DNA of 64,000 nt from NCBI GenBank assembly GCA_049966775.1, contig JBMFTZ010000001.1:21171-85170 (forward strand). The letters are read 5' to 3'. How positions within the stretch are numbered: the stretch's first letter is position 1; every line of letters begins with the position of its first letter. The notes beneath the pieces are model-generated. The model saw only the letters and a list, made by a program, of their open reading frames with translations. It was not told where the DNA came from and ran no database searches. The stretch comes from JAKAWW01 sp049966775 (GTDB lineage: Archaea; Micrarchaeota; Micrarchaeia; Micrarchaeales; Micrarchaeaceae). A program made the position numbers and the translations under genes. Positions 32,073 to 39,221 of the stretch are shown one piece after another.

Positions 32073-34718
32073 CTATACCAGCTTGCCTTCGGCTATGCGC
32101 GCCGCGCCGCCGCCCCTGAATGACTTTCCTGCGCTTGCTGCAAATCTTTTGAGCTCTTCCACGGCGCTCTTGCCGCAGCCCGATACCGCCACCACTTCGC
32201 CCTGCTTGTTGTACAGCACGGCAACGCCGCCTGCAAGATCCGCGCACTTAGTCGCTATCTTCCTAAGCGTGAGCCTGTCGTATTCGAGCTCCTTTACCAC
32301 GCTCTTGCCGTTCGCTGCAAGCTCACCGGCGACATAATCAGAAAGCTTATCTGCCAGCTCTTCGTAGCGGGCCCTATAGCGTTCCAGCTCACTGAGCTTT
32401 GCCTCTATGCCAGCGCTCAGCTTGTCCCTGTCTATGCCCGCAAGCTTTGCAAGGCTATCTATGCCGTGCATCACGCCGGCTATGTAATCGAGCACTGCGG
32501 GTCCTGCCACATACTCCAATCTGTCTATCCCGTCGTGTATGCGGTACGAGCCTATGATCTTTATTATGCCAAGGCTTGATTCCAGCCCCTCAAGATGCAA
32601 CCCGCCGCATGCCTCTGCGTCTATAAGCTTGCCGTCCAGGTCGTATATCTGCACTATCCTGAGCCGCTTTGACGGCACCCCGTGGCCCTGGTAGATGGAA
32701 AAGCCGAATGCGGCTTCTGCCTCGCTCCTCTCCATCTCCTCGACTTTGACGCGTATGCCGTGCATTATGTAGGAATTGGCTTTCTCTTCTATTTCCTGGA
32801 CCTGCTCGCTAGAAAGCCTTTCATAGTGCGCTATGTCGATATGCGCCTTGTCGGAGCTTTTTCGCGCGCCCTCCTGCCAAGCGTGGCTGCCAAGAACGCT
32901 GCGCACGGCAGCGCTAACGATGTGCGTTGCGGTGTGGTGCGCCATCAGCCTGAGCCTGCGCTCCCTGTCTACGCTGCAGTGCACTGTGGCGCCGCGCTTG
33001 AATTCCGGCTTCCTTGAAAGCACGTGCGCTATCACGCCGTTCGCCTGCTGCACATCCACAACTGCGTAGTCGCCGATGCTGCCGCGATCGGCCTCCTGAC
33101 CGCCGCCCTCCGGGTAGAAAGGAGTAGCGTCAAGTATCACGATGACACCTTGCACCGAAAGCACCTTTGCATCACATTCCGAATAGCCCTTGTAGTAAAG
33201 CTTCTCAGTGGGCTTAATGCCTTCAATGCTAAACTCGAGCCTCTGCTCCTTCTGCCTTGCCGCGAAGTCGCCCTTGATGATGCGCTCGTACGCGTTGTCA
33301 GGCATGCTGATGCTCACGTGCCTCTGCTCCGCTGCCCGCTCTATCATGTCGGGGGTTATCCCGTTGCTTTCGTACAGAACGGAAAGCCTCTCCGCGGTGA
33401 TGGGCTCCTTCTTTTCAAGCATCGATGCGATGAGCTTTGAGGCGGCGCCCTTCGTTGCGTCGTAGCGCTTTTTCTCGATATCTATGACCTTCTCTATGTC
33501 GCTCAGGTCCGTGCCTATGCTCGGATATATGGCGCTCAGGTCCTTCACGTGTAGCTCCATCACTTTCATCAGATCGAGGCTTCCGTACACATCGATGAAA
33601 TCAAAAACGCGCCTCAGGAGTATGCGCAGGTTGTAGCCGCCGCCCACGTTGCTGGGAAGCGCGCCATCGGTCACCGCGAAGAGCAGCGACCTCGTGTGGT
33701 CTGCTATGGCGTAGGCAGCCTGCATCGGCCTTATAATTGAATGGTATTCTTCGGCGCTTATGCCGGCCTTGCTTATTATCTTTGCCTCGGCGTCGCTCCC
33801 GCCAGAGCGCTCTGCAAGGTCTATCGTGCCCAGCACGCCCGCTATCTTCGCGTAAAGCCTTTCGTCAGGCTTTATGCCCATCGACTTGTATATGTAGTGC
33901 AGCTCGTTTCCGAGCGCGGCGTCGTAAGCCGTCTGCGCTCCGCTGTAATGCCAAAGCAGGCGCTCGAATCCCCAGCCCACGTCCACCACCTTGCCCTTGA
34001 GCTCTTCAATCCTGTTGTTGCTGTAGCTGAACTGCGTGAACACGCTGTTGACGAGCTCCAGCCCGTGCGCGAAGCTTTCCAGGCAAGGCCCGAATTCCGA
34101 AAAATCGCCCATGGCCCATACGTCTTCTATGTATGTTATGTCCTTCTTGTCTATGCCGAGGAGCGACGTAAGCACCTTAAAGTTGAGCTCTATGGTGCGA
34201 TCACGCCAATAGCCCTCCTTGGGATAGTTGAAGGCGGTCTGGTTCGCCATCATGAACGAAGTGAAATGCCTGCCCGTTACGCCGGTATTTGGTATGTCGT
34301 TGAAGCGCAGGCACATCTGCGGAACGAGCAGCGGGTTGGCCGGATATTCGAAACTCATCACCCCGTTCTCGATTCGCTGGAAATCCTGTATGCCAGCTAT
34401 GGTAAAATAGAGGTCCTGACGCCACCTGCTTACGACAGGATAGCTTTCTATTATGGCGTGCCCGGCGTCGCCAAAAAGCTTCGAGAAGCGCTTCCAGAAC
34501 TCCGCGTAAGAAACGCTCTTCGGCTTCTCTTTCATGAACGAATACGGTTCGTGCGAAGGGTCGCCGCATAGTTCCCTATCTGGATCTGCAGTCCAGAAAT
34601 TCTTGCCGCATATCTTGCACTTCTTTCTCATGAAGCCCTGCTCCTTGAACAGGTTCGTTGAATAGTACTTATCCGGTTCTTTCGAAAACTCCTCCCTGAG
34701 CGAATCCTTGCTAAGCAT
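32073..34718 (-). CDS. alaS: Alanyl-tRNA synthetase, archaeal type
   Basis: The 881-residue protein charges tRNA-Ala. It starts at the ATG ending at 34718, whose A is shared with the TGA stop of the upstream nuclease gene (TGATG). The N-terminal extension with cysteines (KCKICGKNFW and ELCGDPSHEPY) is found in archaeal AlaRS only. The class II core follows (MCLRFNDIPNTGVTGRHFTSF). The editing domain has the zinc motif HHTATHI and a later Cys-containing EACGGLH. The C-terminal oligomerisation domain begins after a coiled segment near residue 760. All key editing residues appear intact. The gene begins a chain leading to carS. Confidence 0.96.
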   Translation of the reverse strand: MLSKDSLREEFSKEPDKYYSTNLFKEQGFMRKKCKICGKNFWTADPDRELCGDPSHEPYSFMKEKPKSVSYAEFWKRFSKLFGDAGHAIIESYPVVSRWRQDLYFTIAGIQDFQRIENGVMSFEYPANPLLVPQMCLRFNDIPNTGVTGRHFTSFMMANQTAFNYPKEGYWRDRTIELNFKVLTSLLGIDKKDITYIEDVWAMGDFSEFGPCLESFAHGLELVNSVFTQFSYSNNRIEELKGKVVDVGWGFERLLWHYSGAQTAYDAALGNELHYIYKSMGIKPDERLYAKIAGVLGTIDLAERSGGSDAEAKIISKAGISAEEYHSIIRPMQAAYAIADHTRSLLFAVTDGALPSNVGGGYNLRILLRRVFDFIDVYGSLDLMKVMELHVKDLSAIYPSIGTDLSDIEKVIDIEKKRYDATKGAASKLIASMLEKKEPITAERLSVLYESNGITPDMIERAAEQRHVSISMPDNAYERIIKGDFAARQKEQRLEFSIEGIKPTEKLYYKGYSECDAKVLSVQGVIVILDATPFYPEGGGQEADRGSIGDYAVVDVQQANGVIAHVLSRKPEFKRGATVHCSVDRERRLRLMAHHTATHIVSAAVRSVLGSHAWQEGARKSSDKAHIDIAHYERLSSEQVQEIEEKANSYIMHGIRVKVEEMERSEAEAAFGFSIYQGHGVPSKRLRIVQIYDLDGKLIDAEACGGLHLEGLESSLGIIKIIGSYRIHDGIDRLEYVAGPAVLDYIAGVMHGIDSLAKLAGIDRDKLSAGIEAKLSELERYRARYEELADKLSDYVAGELAANGKSVVKELEYDRLTLRKIATKCADLAGGVAVLYNKQGEVVAVSGCGKSAVEELKRFAASAGKSFRGGGAARIAEGKLV

Positions 34719-35584
34719 CAAAGCACCTTTTGAGGCCACCACACCTTGCACTCCTTGCCGTAAAAGCCACAGAACCTGCACTTCCAACTCTCTTCCTTGG
34801 GCACCGGCAGCGCCTCGCGCTCGCCGTTCCAGTATTTCATCACGTATTGCAGTATTCCGGCCATCTCCGCGCCGTCATATTTGAACTTGTAAACCTTTAT
34901 CTCTTTGCCTGTGAACTGGTTTATGTAGCGTATTGTCAGCACGTCGCTCACCTCGGGCAGCGCCTTGATCTCTTCGAAGTACGCAACCGCTATGCCCTCC
35001 ATGCTGCGCACGCGCTTCTCCACCTTGAGCGCGTCCAGCTGCCTCATGAACTCATCTGTGAGCACAAGCCTGCTGGCGTGGTACGCACCCTCGAAGTTCC
35101 TGAAATCATAGCTGCTGTCCTTTATGTCCCTGAGCAGCTTGTGGTAGAGCATCACCTGGATTTTGTGGGTGAGCTGCTGGGCCGAAGAGGGTATGTTATC
35201 GTTAGAGCGCGTCTTGTCCTCGACGATCCCCACCATGCCCCCCTTGAGCTCGAGCATGTCTATCTTGCCGACGAGCTTGTAGCCATTTGCGGAGCCGTAG
35301 ACTTGCACCTCCCTTGTCTTGCTGTTCTCTTCAAGCGCCTTGAGCGCCATGTAGCTGGTATATATGCTCTTGTAGAGCGCATCCGCATAGCTTTTGGGCT
35401 GCAGTATTATCGGCACGTTGACCTCTTCTTCTAGCTCCTCGTGAAGCGCGCTGCCCTTCCTTATGCTCTCGTTGATGCGCTTGCCGTACCTGTAGTTCAG
35501 CTCCATCTGCAACTCACACCAGTACTGCGAAGCTATGTCAGTTATGCTGATGCTGCTCTTGTGCAGCTTTTCGAGCACACTCAT
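34718..35584 (-). CDS. PD-(D/E)XK nuclease with iron-sulfur cysteines (Cas4/Exo5-like)
   Basis: The 288-residue protein has the RecB/Cas4 nuclease core: a histidine in GSALHEELEEE, the motif II aspartate in GKIDMLE, motif III as IVEDKTR, and QVMLYHKLL as the QxxxY motif. One cysteine near the N-terminus (SQYWCELQM) and three near the C-terminus (WKCRFCGFYGKECKVW) are placed as in Cas4, Exo5 and AddB, where they bind a 4Fe-4S cluster. It is therefore probably a single-strand DNA exonuclease for repair. There are no cas genes or repeats in the window, so Exo5-like is preferred over CRISPR Cas4. It is translationally coupled to alaS. Confidence 0.85.
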   Translation of the reverse strand: MSVLEKLHKSSISITDIASQYWCELQMELNYRYGKRINESIRKGSALHEELEEEVNVPIILQPKSYADALYKSIYTSYMALKALEENSKTREVQVYGSANGYKLVGKIDMLELKGGMVGIVEDKTRSNDNIPSSAQQLTHKIQVMLYHKLLRDIKDSSYDFRNFEGAYHASRLVLTDEFMRQLDALKVEKRVRSMEGIAVAYFEEIKALPEVSDVLTIRYINQFTGKEIKVYKFKYDGAEMAGILQYVMKYWNGEREALPVPKEESWKCRFCGFYGKECKVWWPQKVL

Positions 35585-35815
35585 TTATACACCATTTCTT
35601 GTCACGCCTTTCAGCCCGCCTACTTGTCTTCATCGCAAAAAGCTCAGCGATCACCTTATTCATCACACCATATTATTTCTGCAAAAGCGTATAAAAAGCA
35701 TTCCTTTTGGAACCGGCGCGCAATGCGAAATTGCTTTACGCTAGCGCCCAAAAAAATCAGGCAGATTTTTGTATCTTTCGCGCGCATCTTATGTGGAGAA
35801 GCGAAAGGTGAAAAG

Positions 35816-36097
35816 ATGAGGTTCATAAGACACGAAAGGGACCATCCGTTTGTAGTAAAGCTTGGCGATCTGCCTGGATTTTCCAATATCGCGGGCGACG
35901 CGGAAAAAACGAAGAATTACGAGGTGCACCTCTGCGCCTGCGGCCTTTCAGGGCACAAGCCCTTCTGCGACGGCTCACACGCGCACGTGCAGAATGAGGA
36001 GCAGGGCAAGATCTTCGCCTACGACAAGGAGAAGCAGAGGATTGACGCAACCAAGGAGCTTTCCGAGCTTGCCGAAAAGGTGCCAAACGAGTACTAG
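35816..36097 (+). CDS. CDGSH-type iron-sulfur protein
   Basis: The 93-residue protein contains HLCACGLSGHKPFCDGSH, the 3Cys-1His CDGSH motif that binds a 2Fe-2S cluster in mitoNEET-like proteins. It lacks a membrane helix, as archaeal members do. The ATG at 35816 follows AAAGGTGAAAAG, a usable ribosome-binding site; the larger frame extending upstream is a shadow. The N-terminal part (about 1-38) contains VVKLGDLPGFSNIAG. A charged C-terminal tail completes it. It leads a three-gene plus-strand run with a 35-residue zinc-ribbon-like ORF (16 nt downstream) and an unknown protein. Role probably electron transfer or Fe-S trafficking. Confidence 0.88.
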   Translation: MRFIRHERDHPFVVKLGDLPGFSNIAGDAEKTKNYEVHLCACGLSGHKPFCDGSHAHVQNEEQGKIFAYDKEKQRIDATKELSELAEKVPNEY

Positions 36098-36113
36098 CAC
36101 CGCTGGCGGTTTT

Positions 36114-36221
36114 ATGCGATGCATCGTATGCGGCTGCGAGATGACGTGCATACGCGCCTGCCATCTGAAGTGCATGAATTGCGGCGCAGAAGCGGACTGC
36201 AGCGATTGGATAGAAGAGTGA
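36114..36221 (+). CDS. Tiny cysteine-rich zinc-ribbon-like protein (35 residues)
   Basis: The ORF from the ATG at 36114 encodes 35 residues with eight cysteines: MRCIVCGCEMTCIR, then LKCMNCGAEADCSDWIEE. Two CxxC knuckles (CIVC and CMNC) separated by about 14 residues, with the second followed by GAEADC, look like a small zinc ribbon. It starts 16 nt after the CDGSH stop and ends 4 nt before the next ATG, so it fits neatly into the operon. The very high cysteine content and good spacing argue that it is real. Function unknown. Confidence 0.65.
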   Translation: MRCIVCGCEMTCIRACHLKCMNCGAEADCSDWIEE

Positions 36222-36225
36222 GCAT

Positions 36226-36756
36226 ATGCAGGCTTGGCTCGAATGCAACGACCTTTTCATAAGGGCCAAAAACGCCCTCTACGGCCGCGCGCTTGATCTC
36301 TTTGACGAGGAACTGAAAGAAGGCAATATCGCGGTCAACGGCAAGTTTGTTAAATTCGAGGAAAATGGGATGCAGGGCAGGAACGAATACCTGATGCTAA
36401 ACATGCTGCAGAACAAAGATGACATTGCGGATTTTTTCGAGAAAAATCAAAAAGATGCGGGCGAGAAATTGGTTAATAGGGTTTCCGCATTCATAGAAAA
36501 GATCAACACAATAGAGAGGCTTGTGGCGCTTAGCAAGGTCTTTGATGAGTGGGCCGAGGAGGCGTTGCTTATGGTGAAAGAGGACAGCGCAGAGGCGCTG
36601 GTGCGCAAGGGGATCGATGAGCAGCCCATCAGGAATGATGCAATAGCCGCATTGCTTGACATAGAGGTAAGCGCAAAAGAAGGCGATCGCTCGCTCTCAA
36701 ATGATGAAGTTGCCCTGCTTGAAAGCACGATTTCGTACAGGCGAGGCACTGCCTAG
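36226..36756 (+). CDS. Uncharacterised soluble protein in CDGSH operon
   Basis: A 176-residue acidic protein, predicted mostly helical, with no membrane segment and a single cysteine near the start (WLECNDLF). I recognise no family. The middle (about 60-140) is heptad-like and the C-terminus ends ESTISYRRGTA. Its ATG lies 4 nt after the stop of the 35-residue cysteine-rich ORF, so the three genes from 35816 are probably one transcript. It is convergent with the ATP-cone gene. Function unknown. Confidence 0.6.
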   Translation: MQAWLECNDLFIRAKNALYGRALDLFDEELKEGNIAVNGKFVKFEENGMQGRNEYLMLNMLQNKDDIADFFEKNQKDAGEKLVNRVSAFIEKINTIERLVALSKVFDEWAEEALLMVKEDSAEALVRKGIDEQPIRNDAIAALLDIEVSAKEGDRSLSNDEVALLESTISYRRGTA

Positions 36757-36776
36757 GCGGCGAGCGCGACAGTGCG

Positions 36777-37022
36777 CTATCTTTTGCCCTTCTCGAAATC
36801 GAGCCACCTCTGGTAGAGTGTGGCGTCACGCTCCTTGAGCCTGTCCAGCACTTCGCTGCGAATCTCGCTGCTCGTCAGCATGTCCCTGCCGCTGAACTTC
36901 TTCTCCACGGAATCCGCTATGGCCCTCGCAGAATCTACGTCGAGGCCGTTCTTTACCAGTGCCACCGTTATTTTCTCTCTTACGAATTCCTCCTCCCTGC
37001 CGTCAGTTTTTTTCACTCTCAT
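36777..37022 (-). CDS. Stand-alone ATP-cone domain protein
   Basis: The 81-residue product is almost entirely an ATP-cone: VKKTDGREEEFVREKI is the start (V.K.DG..E.F...KI), followed by VALVKNGLD, a helix containing SARAIADSVEKKF, and SSEIRSEVLDRL, ending with ATLYQRWLDFEKGK. ATP-cones sense ATP/dATP in ribonucleotide reductases and in NrdR regulators. Here the domain stands alone, with no zinc ribbon or reductase attached. The ATG is preceded by GGGGTGAAAGC, a strong ribosome-binding site, which fixes the start. A TATA-like TTTAATATTTTG lies near 37050-37061. It may be a small nucleotide-sensing partner (inference). Confidence 0.8.
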   Translation of the reverse strand: MRVKKTDGREEEFVREKITVALVKNGLDVDSARAIADSVEKKFSGRDMLTSSEIRSEVLDRLKERDATLYQRWLDFEKGKR

Positions 37023-37111
37023 GCTTTCACCCCAAATATGCAACGAAACAAAATATTAAACAACTTTGCGCTACATATTTAACCCTGTTTGCGCATATTG
37101 ATACTTCAGTG

Positions 37112-37732
37112 ATGAACCTGGCAGGCATAATAAGCATTGCTCTCTCACTTGTGGGCAGCTCCTATGCTACAATAAGCGTGCTCGTGAAGGATTACGGCTA
37201 TGCGGCAATATTCTTGCTCATGCTTCTAGAAGGCTCTTCAGTGCCGGTGCCAAGCGAGGTGGTGCTACCGCTCACCGGCCTGTTTGCACGGCAGGGTCTG
37301 TTGAGTATCTACTGGGGCGTGCTGGCCGCTCTGCTCGGAAGCATTGTGGGCCTGGCGGTCGACTATTATATTGGCTACTTCATAGGCAAGGACATCGTAT
37401 ATAAGCACCTTAAAAGGCTGCACATAAGGCAGGAGGCGCTAGACTCGTTTGACAGGTGGTTTGAAAGGAACGGCATGGCGGCCGTTTTCATATCCAGGCT
37501 TATACCTGTGCTTCGCACGCTCATGAGCTTCCCAGCGGGGTTTGCAAAGATGCCTCCACGGGAGTTCTTCGCCTATTCTGTGGCTGGCTCCCTCATATGG
37601 GACATTGTGCTCGCCCTCTACGGCTACTACGCGCTGGCATCAAGCAATGCGGTTCTCCTCATGGCAAGCATTGGTGCGTTCGCGCTTGTGCTCTATGTGA
37701 TATACGCTATCGCTAGAAAGCACCTCAGATGA
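37112..37732 (+). CDS. DedA-family membrane protein
   Basis: DedA (SNARE-associated) proteins move polyprenyl-phosphate or other lipids across the membrane and support envelope synthesis. The 206-residue protein has the two family segments: MLLEGSSVPVPSEVVLPLTG with the acidic residues, and FISRLIPVLRTLMSFPAGFAKMP with the paired arginines. About five helices and re-entrant loops are predicted. The upstream open frame overlaps the ATP-cone gene and is a shadow; a TATA-like ACATATTTAA (37072-37081) lies about 35 nt before the ATG. Given UppS, dolichol kinase and GPT nearby, recycling of the glycan lipid carrier is a plausible role. Confidence 0.9.
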   Translation: MNLAGIISIALSLVGSSYATISVLVKDYGYAAIFLLMLLEGSSVPVPSEVVLPLTGLFARQGLLSIYWGVLAALLGSIVGLAVDYYIGYFIGKDIVYKHLKRLHIRQEALDSFDRWFERNGMAAVFISRLIPVLRTLMSFPAGFAKMPPREFFAYSVAGSLIWDIVLALYGYYALASSNAVLLMASIGAFALVLYVIYAIARKHLR

Positions 37733-37778
37733 TTACAGACAAAACGCATATAAGCGTTGAGATTGAAAATCTACTGCT

Positions 37779-38135
37779 ATGAAAACAGGCACGCGCTTTG
37801 AGGACCGTAGCGCAGCAAAGGCCAGAAGCGCATCAAAGAATATAAGGCGGGCCGCAAAGATGCAGAGGCTTCTGGAGCGCATCGCGTACTATTCAATCTT
37901 TATAGACTTTGGGATAACCATAGTCACGCTGATATCAATAAACGAGCACATAAGCCTGCATTCGATAACGCTGCTTCTGAACATCATGCTTTCCGCAGTT
38001 GTAATAGTGTCGATGGTGCTCTTCGCGATAATCTTCTTCCTCTCGCACTATGATAAGATCATAGACAGGTTTGCCCTTAGATATGCAAATAACACCGGCT
38101 CCAAAAAAGAACGACGGCGGGGAAGGCGCATCTAA
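37779..38135 (+). CDS. Small two-helix membrane protein, unknown
   Basis: The 118-residue protein has a basic N-terminus (residues 1-33), two helices (about 38-54 and 63-88) and a very basic C-terminus (KKERRRGRRI). Both ends are thus predicted to face the cytosol. No family was recognised. A TATA box (GCATATAAGC, 37746-37755) lies about 28 nt before the ATG, so the transcript is probably leaderless. It directly abuts the TnpB relic on the other strand. Confidence 0.6.
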   Translation: MKTGTRFEDRSAAKARSASKNIRRAAKMQRLLERIAYYSIFIDFGITIVTLISINEHISLHSITLLLNIMLSAVVIVSMVLFAIIFFLSHYDKIIDRFALRYANNTGSKKERRRGRRI

Positions 38136-38140
38136 ATAGC

Positions 38141-38559
38141 ATGCAGAAGTTTCTACTTTTTTCAATCGAGAAGGAGCCGTCATCCTGCGGGTATCTCAGC
38201 GACTTGTACCTATCGATTGACCTGAAACGAGGAAATCCCGCTTTTACTTTCCTGCCACGCCTGCTCTCGTTCACTCTTCTGAAGAAGTTCTGGAACGCCC
38301 TCTGGAGCCTTATGAATACATCCTGTCTTGTCTGTGAATAGAGTTTTGAAAACTCTTTGTTTTCTTTTATCGCCTCGTTCATGTACCTGTTGAGAGTCGA
38401 TATGTTTACCTTTGAATTTGTGTCCTTTTTGTATTCTTCTCTGGTCTTCTCGAGAATTTTGTTGTAGAGCTGTTGCGCAAGTGCCAGCATATTGTCTATC
38501 TCTTTTCGCCTTTTTTCGTCAGGATAGACGGCGAATTTGTATGCTCTTATGCACTCCAC
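38141..38559 (-). pseudogene. Truncated TnpB (IS200/IS605 OrfB), N-terminal part only
   Basis: The frame reads like the first third of a TnpB protein: IRAYKFAVYPDEKRRKEID, LYNKILEKTREEYKK, then QNFFRRVNESRRGRK and GFPRFRSIDRYKSLRYPQDDGSF. Homology stops around residue 140, and the frame then runs on into unrelated sequence overlapping the gene at 37779-38135. The RuvC nuclease domain and zinc finger are missing, so it cannot be an active RNA-guided nuclease. A transposon-end hairpin lies about 70 nt upstream (38627-38646). AT-rich sequence separates the two. Confidence 0.85.
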
Positions 38560-38617
38560 AATATTATACTAAAATCAACATTTATATACTTATCTGCAAA
38601 TGCTTAAATGCAGCCGC

Positions 38618-38656
38618 GCGATTCATCCACGACTTAAAAGTCGTGGTATTCTTGCC
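38618..38656 (-). repeat. IS200/IS605-type transposon end with hairpin
   Basis: CCACGACTT-AA-AAGTCGTGG (38627-38646) is a perfect inverted repeat flanked by ATTCATCC on the left and ATTCTTGCC on the right. Subterminal hairpins of this kind are the recognition sites of IS200/IS605 transposases. The same flanks occur around a different hairpin at 53311-53327. It lies at the 5' side of the tnpB relic, as a left end should. Confidence 0.65.
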
Positions 38657-38660
38657 CTAC

Positions 38661-38692
38661 GAATAAAGACAAAAAGAAAAATAAAACAAACA
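38661..38692 (-). terminator. T-rich terminator of the gene at 38699
   Basis: On the minus strand, directly after the stop of the four-helix protein gene, the sequence is GTTTGTTTTATTTTTCTTTT and continues T-rich. It fits U-tract termination. Confidence 0.5.
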
Positions 38693-38698
38693 CCTGTC

Positions 38699-39082
38699 TT
38701 ATGCCTTGTAGTAGGACAGTATTACGCCAATGAAGGCGATTATGAAGCCTATCAGTGCCAGCGCGAGATAGCTAGCGTTTGCAAATGTCAGCGCAACAAG
38801 CGTTAGGCCTGCTACGACTGTGGCAAACAGGTCTGCAGTGCATCCGGACAGCTTCATTTCAACTTTGCTTGATGCTAGGTACGTAAAGCTGTAGAAGAAC
38901 AGTATCACTGAAGTAAGCACTGCAAGGCTCGCAAACACTGGCAGCCAGAACGCGCCAGTACCGCTGAACAGTACGTTCATACCTACTGCGCCGCTTATCA
39001 GTTCGTACACAACGAATAGGTAGAACAAGCTACCTATGAACTCCAATGCGAAAACCCCTCCATTAGCTGATTTCTTCGCCAT
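38699..39082 (-). CDS. Small four-helix membrane protein, unknown
   Basis: This 127-residue protein has four strongly hydrophobic helices (about residues 10-32, 45-68, 82-100, 104-124) and short loops; one cysteine lies in KLSGCTADLF. It resembles no family I know. The ATG is preceded by GGTGAAAAAAA (a ribosome-binding site) and by a TATA-like TTTAAAAAG near 39113-39122. T-third codons are frequent, as in the S-layer gene, which may mean high expression. It is divergent from the glycosyltransferase at 39222, with repeat half-sites in the shared promoter region. Confidence 0.6.
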   Translation of the reverse strand: MAKKSANGGVFALEFIGSLFYLFVVYELISGAVGMNVLFSGTGAFWLPVFASLAVLTSVILFFYSFTYLASSKVEMKLSGCTADLFATVVAGLTLVALTFANASYLALALIGFIIAFIGVILSYYKA

Positions 39083-39139
39083 TTTTTTTCACCACTAGAT
39101 ACTAAAAAGTATAGCTTTTTAAATCTAACTACGCTATTT

Positions 39140-39183
39140 GACACTAAAAGTAAAATATAGGGACACTTGTAAACTAAAGTGTC
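39140..39183. promoter_or_regulatory. Inverted repeat, possible operator
   Basis: GACACTT-TGTAAACT-style spacing separates two perfect 7-nt arms, GACACTT at 39162 and AAGTGTC at 39177. A further direct half-site, GACACTAAAAG, starts at 39140, and a TATA-like AAAATATAG lies between (39152-39160). The site is between two divergent genes and just downstream of the likely plus-strand TATA box, where a repressor could act. No matching regulator is identified. Confidence 0.35.
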
Positions 39184-39221
39184 ACGCACCTTTGATACCT
39201 TTGCACCACTTGGCGATCATA

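Noticed and set aside
32071..32247. N-terminal extension of CarS over the end of alaS
   Set aside because: The extension is Arg-rich shadow sequence of alaS; CarS proteins start near the GTG at 32070.
33741..34571. A 276-residue plus-strand frame inside alaS
   Set aside because: Antisense shadow of the AlaRS catalytic core.
34718..35584. CRISPR-associated Cas4 assignment
   Set aside because: No cas1/cas2 or repeat array is present in the window; Exo5-like repair nuclease is more likely.
38141..38660. An active TnpB guide-RNA system
   Set aside because: The RuvC domain and right end are missing, so only a relic remains.
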